From Halomonas sp. 328 (GTDB lineage: Bacteria; Pseudomonadota; Gammaproteobacteria; Pseudomonadales; Halomonadaceae), in contig NZ_JADOTW010000016.1 of assembly GCF_015645095.1 (NCBI RefSeq), forward strand, positions 1-64,000: a DNA stretch of 64,000 bases, read 5' to 3'. This document shows, piece by piece, positions 60,949 through 64,000 of this stretch. The position numbers and the translations under genes were made by a program. The stretch's first letter is position 1. Each line of letters starts with the position of its first letter. The notes below the pieces were generated by a model that was not told where the DNA came from, searched no databases, and saw nothing but the letters and a program-made list of their open reading frames with translations.

Positions 60949-62385
60949 ATGCTGCGTTCAACTGCCTTGTTCCTTACGCTTCTTCTGCCTCTGCCGGCCC
61001 TGGCGGAAGGCTTCGACCACCTGGCCGGCCTGATGGAGCGCGGTTTCGCCGTGGGGGCCGAGGCTCGGCTGTTGGGGGATGGTGCCGCCCCCGGCGAACT
61101 GCTCGGCGAGATCGAACCGCGTCGCCAGCTGTCGCCGGCCTCGGTCTCCAAGGCCTACCTCTCCGCGGCGGCGCTGAGCGAGTGGGGGCCCCAGCATCGC
61201 TTCAGCACCCGACTGGTGGGCACCGGCAGCCTGGACGAGGCCGGCGTCCTGCAGGGCGACCTGATCCTCGACGGCAGCGGTGACCCGGGCCTGGTGGCCG
61301 AGGACCTGTGGAAGCTGGTGCAGGGCCTGCGCCAGCGTGGCGTCACCGCCATCGCCGGCGGGCTCGAGGTCAGCCAGTGGCGCTTCGGTCCGGTGGCCTG
61401 CGTCACCACCGATCGCTGCCAGGCCCGCCAGCGTTCCGCCAATGCCTACAGCGCCGGGCTCTCCTCGGCGGGGGTCAACCACGGCAGCTGGTGCCTGTCG
61501 ATCCGCCCGGGGCGGGTCGGGCAGGCGGCCCAGGCGGCGAGCTGCGATACCGCCGAGCCCCTGCTGCCCCTGGATAACCGCATCGACACCGTGGCCGCCG
61601 GCGGCGGCACCGAGTTCAGCGTCGAGCGGGCCGGGGAGGCGGGCAGCGAACGGCTGATCCTGCGCGGCCGCATCGCCGTCGATGCCGCACCCCACCAGGT
61701 GCATCGGGCCAGCGCCGACCCGGCCTGGCAGACCGCTCAGACCCTGGGGGCCCTGCTGGTCCAGGCGGGGATCCCCTTCGACGGCGCGCCGCGGGTCAGC
61801 GAGGCCCCGCCGCCGGCCGAGGCCCGGGAACTGGCCGTGGTGGCGGGGCGCTCCCTGCATGAGCTGCTGCTGGGGGTGATGCACTATTCCAACAATTACA
61901 TGGCCGACGTGCTGACCCTGGGGCTCGCCGAGGGTAGCCAGGACCTGCCGGCGGCCGGTGCCACCCTGGCCGCCTTCGCCGAGGGGCTGCCCAACCACGG
62001 CCCCTTGACCCTGGACAGCGGCAGTGGCCTGACCACCACCAACCGCACCAGCGCCGCCGGGGTCAATGTGCTGCTCGAGCACATGTACCGCCAGCCGGCG
62101 CTCTTCCCCAGCTTCGTCGCTGGCCTGCAGTCGCCGGCCACCGGGGTGATGCGTTTCATCCGCCGCGGCGGCGACACCTTCCAGCACCATGTGATGCTCA
62201 AGACCGGCACCCTCAACCAGCCCTTCGCGGTGCGTGCCGTGGGCGGCTACTTCCGCACCGCCAGCGGCCGCTGGGGGGTCTTCACGGTGCTGGTCAACGG
62301 TAGCGGCACTACCCCCTACCTGAGTTGGCCCGAGGTGCTCGATCCCCTCTCCCGGGACCTGGAAGCGATGATTCAGTCGCGCTGA
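60949..62385 (+). CDS. dacB: D-alanyl-D-alanine carboxypeptidase/endopeptidase DacB (PBP4)
   Basis: 478 residues: signal peptide (LFLTLLLPLPALA, cleavage near 19) and a class C penicillin-binding fold. Active-site motifs: SxxK with S65 and K68 (LSPASVSKAYL), SxN in HYSNNYMAD and KTG in MLKTGTLNQ. Trims peptidoglycan peptides in the periplasm. Its stop overlaps the convergent catR end by 13 bp. Confidence 0.93.
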   Translation: MLRSTALFLTLLLPLPALAEGFDHLAGLMERGFAVGAEARLLGDGAAPGELLGEIEPRRQLSPASVSKAYLSAAALSEWGPQHRFSTRLVGTGSLDEAGVLQGDLILDGSGDPGLVAEDLWKLVQGLRQRGVTAIAGGLEVSQWRFGPVACVTTDRCQARQRSANAYSAGLSSAGVNHGSWCLSIRPGRVGQAAQAASCDTAEPLLPLDNRIDTVAAGGGTEFSVERAGEAGSERLILRGRIAVDAAPHQVHRASADPAWQTAQTLGALLVQAGIPFDGAPRVSEAPPPAEARELAVVAGRSLHELLLGVMHYSNNYMADVLTLGLAEGSQDLPAAGATLAAFAEGLPNHGPLTLDSGSGLTTTNRTSAAGVNVLLEHMYRQPALFPSFVAGLQSPATGVMRFIRRGGDTFQHHVMLKTGTLNQPFAVRAVGGYFRTASGRWGVFTVLVNGSGTTPYLSWPEVLDPLSRDLEAMIQSR

Positions 62386-63248
62386 GCCAGGATGGCGTCC
62401 ACCTCGCGCATCAGCGGGGTGTCCGCCTCGCCCTTGCGACGGCTGCAGATCACCGGGGTGGTGAGGCTGGCATCCGCCAGGGGCACATAGCCGATGCCCT
62501 GGCGCTGCACGTTGCGGACCTGTTCCGGCACCAGGGTGATGCCCAGGTTGGAGGCCACCAGCCCCAGGGCCGTCTGCAGCTCGTTGGTCTCCTGTACCAC
62601 CCGGATCTTGAGGCCGCGGCGATGGAAGAGCCCCTGCACCATGTCCGCCAGGCTGGGGCGGGGCCGCGCCGGAAAGAGAATCAAGGGGTAGCGGGCCAGC
62701 TCCTCCAGGCTGGGCCGGGTGCCCTCCAGGGGGTGGCCCGTGGGCAGCGCCGCCAGCAGCGGCTCGTCGAAAAGCACCCGCTGCTCCACGTCCGGGTCGT
62801 CCACCCGCAGGCGGCCGAAGCCGATATCGATGCGTCCCGCCTTGAGGGCCTGGATCTGCTGCACCGTGGTCAGCTCCACCAGGCTCAGCTCCGCCTTATC
62901 CTTTTGTCGTAGCTCCCGGGCCAGCAGGGGCAGCTGCCCATAGAACACCGAGGGCACGAAGCCGATGGCGAACAGCGGACGCTGGCTGCGCTCCATGCGG
63001 CGAATGGTGGCGACACTGGTTTCCACCTTGTCGAGGATCTGCCGGGCATGCTCGTAGAAGACCTGGCCGGTGGCGGTCAGGGCCAATCCCTGGGGGCCGC
63101 GCTGAAACAGTCGGCTGCCCAGCTCCTCCTCCAGGGCCTTGATCTGCCGGGAGAGTGGCGGTTGGGTCATGTGCAGCCGCTGGGCCGCCCGGGTGAGGTT
63201 GAGCTCTTCGGCCACCAGGCAGAAGAGGCGCAGGTGTCGCAGTTCCAT
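62373..63248 (-). CDS. catR: LysR-family regulator, CatM/CatR type
   Basis: 291 residues: an N-terminal helix-turn-helix (ELRHLRLFCLVAEELNLTRAAQRLHMTQPPLSRQI) with the CatM/BenM pattern, and an effector domain. CatR/CatM respond to cis,cis-muconate and activate catB. It is divergent from catB. The ATG at 63248 is preferred (AGGAGG is 4 bases upstream); the preceding ATG at 63251 is too close. Confidence 0.9.
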   Translation of the reverse strand: MELRHLRLFCLVAEELNLTRAAQRLHMTQPPLSRQIKALEEELGSRLFQRGPQGLALTATGQVFYEHARQILDKVETSVATIRRMERSQRPLFAIGFVPSVFYGQLPLLARELRQKDKAELSLVELTTVQQIQALKAGRIDIGFGRLRVDDPDVEQRVLFDEPLLAALPTGHPLEGTRPSLEELARYPLILFPARPRPSLADMVQGLFHRRGLKIRVVQETNELQTALGLVASNLGITLVPEQVRNVQRQGIGYVPLADASLTTPVICSRRKGEADTPLMREVDAILAQRD

Positions 63249-63266
63249 CATACCTCCTGAGGTATG
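63249..63266 (-). promoter_or_regulatory. 18-bp palindrome over the catR ribosome-binding site
   Basis: CATACCTCCTGAGGTATG is perfectly symmetric (8-bp arms, 2-base centre). It covers the AGGAGG of catR and contains ATAC...GTAT halves like CatM sites, though the spacing is one base longer than ATAC-N7-GTAT. It could be an autoregulatory site or a leader stem hiding the start. Confidence 0.5.
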
Positions 63267-63275
63267 GCAGGGTTT

Positions 63276-63289
63276 CCAAACGATATTGG
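63276..63289 (+). promoter_or_regulatory. Second inverted repeat in the catR-catB interval
   Basis: CCAA (63276-63279) and TTGG (63286-63289) flank six bases, a T-rich/A-rich LysR-like half-site pair about 65 bases upstream of the catB ATG, where an activator would bind. Confidence 0.35.
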
Positions 63290-63351
63290 TCCGAGGCGAT
63301 AAAGGCAATCACACTGAAGGCGTTCCAGTGATCCCCGAGGTGCTCCCCGCC

Positions 63352-64000
63352 ATGTCTGCCGTTATCCAGTCCATCGATACCCTGCTGGTCGACCTGCCGA
63401 CCATTCGTCCCCACCAGCTCTCCATGACCACCATGGCCTGCCAGACCCTGGTCATCGTGCGCCTGCGCGACAGCGATGGCATCGAGGGCCTGGGGGAGGG
63501 CACCACCATCGGTGGCCTGGCCTATGGTGCGGAGAGTCCGGAGAGCATCAAGCGCAACATCGACGCCTACCTGGCGCCCCTGCTGATCGGTCAGGAGGCC
63601 GGCAATATCAATGCGTTGCGTGCCCGTCTGGCGCGTCATGCCCGGGGCAACATGATCGCCAAGTCGGCGCTGGAGACCGCCCTGCTGGATGCCCAGGGCA
63701 AGCGCCTGGGGCTGTCGGTGGCACAACTGCTGGGCGGCGCCCGCCAGACTCACCTGCCGGTGCTCTGGACCCTGGCCAGCGGCGATACCCAGAAGGACAT
63801 CGACGAGGCCGAGCTGCGCCTGACGCAGCGTCGCCACTGCGACTTCAAGCTCAAGATCGGCGCCCGCAGCGTTGCCGAGGACGTGGCCCATGTGGCGGCC
63901 ATCAAGGCGGCGCTGGGGGATCGCGCCAGCGTGCGGGTCGACGTCAACCAGGCCTGGGACGAGTCCAGCGCCGTGCGCGGCATCCATGCCCTCCAGGAGG
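63352..64000 (+). CDS. catB: Muconate cycloisomerase CatB (partial)
   Basis: The first 216 codons of an enolase-superfamily muconate cycloisomerase; the rest lies beyond the window. Start MSAVIQSIDTLLVDLPTIRPHQLSMTTM (ATG at 63352; a GTG at 63328 is possible), the N-terminal capping domain with GLGEGTTIGGLAYG, and the catalytic KxK in DFKLKIGARS with the metal ligand in VRVDVNQAW. It turns cis,cis-muconate to muconolactone in catechol ortho-cleavage. Confidence 0.93.
   Translation, partial: MSAVIQSIDTLLVDLPTIRPHQLSMTTMACQTLVIVRLRDSDGIEGLGEGTTIGGLAYGAESPESIKRNIDAYLAPLLIGQEAGNINALRARLARHARGNMIAKSALETALLDAQGKRLGLSVAQLLGGARQTHLPVLWTLASGDTQKDIDEAELRLTQRRHCDFKLKIGARSVAEDVAHVAAIKAALGDRASVRVDVNQAWDESSAVRGIHALQE

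Overview
The window is about 64 kb of GC-rich chromosome from a gammaproteobacterium, most likely Halomonas or another member of the Halomonadaceae. The evidence is an ectoine hydroxylase (EctD) very close to the Halomonas elongata type, gammaproteobacterial markers (PanM/PanZ, FabY, MnmH, TmcA, YggX, AsmA), a split histidine locus (hisC alone, hisBHAF together) and uniform GC-rich codon use. I see no prophage, transposase or CRISPR array. Nearly all of it is housekeeping or metabolic core.

Layout. 0-0.3 kb: the 3' end of a 5S rRNA, three terminators and a second degenerate copy of the 5S tail. 0.3-9.7 kb: hisC, an AEC carrier with a convergent marR, an NlpE-like lipoprotein, radA preceded by two broken tandem copies of its own 5' end, the selenium pair selD-mnmH, a glutamine-amidotransferase-like protein lacking its catalytic cysteine, an ATL DNA-repair protein and a DUF416 protein. 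9.2-12.6 kb: hisB-hisH-hisA-hisF on the minus strand with a small exported protein at the end. 12.8-17.4 kb: panM-asmA, mutY-yggX and a tRNA-Phe/Gln/Thr operon with a clear promoter. 17.6-26.6 kb: ectD, a FAH-family hydrolase, thrB-speA, a DUF2782 protein and polA with a glycosyltransferase. 26.6-31.2 kb: a purine-type deaminase, NCS2 permease and TauE cluster with a divergent LysR regulator. 31.3-37.7 kb: a ferric-iron ABC transporter spread over three transcription units, then tmcA. 38-41.4 kb: pepD, dps and glycerate kinase.

41.5-52.0 kb is the most interesting part. Two small lipoproteins are translationally coupled to a DctB/DctD-type two-component system. A DUF1007/NicO metal transporter behind a Zur-like box and a HIT protein follow. 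Next comes a TAXI-type TRAP transporter operon with TauE. The DctD-like protein keeps the GAFTGA loop for sigma-54, and the TRAP operon has a good -24/-12 element with two helically phased palindromes about 110 and 142 bp upstream of the predicted start. The lipoproteins, two-component system and TRAP transporter may therefore form one sensing-uptake circuit. A REP-like palindromic element lies between the TRAP binding-protein gene and its permease gene.

52-64 kb: an entericidin gene and a frameshifted second copy, an I78 inhibitor-like lipoprotein, an acyl-CoA thioesterase, atoE, a MATE exporter, a ferredoxin, coaD, fabY, a predicted 60-nt small RNA or leader between fabY and a trmB-like gene, an SMR exporter, dacB, and the divergent catR/catB pair. 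catB runs off the right edge.
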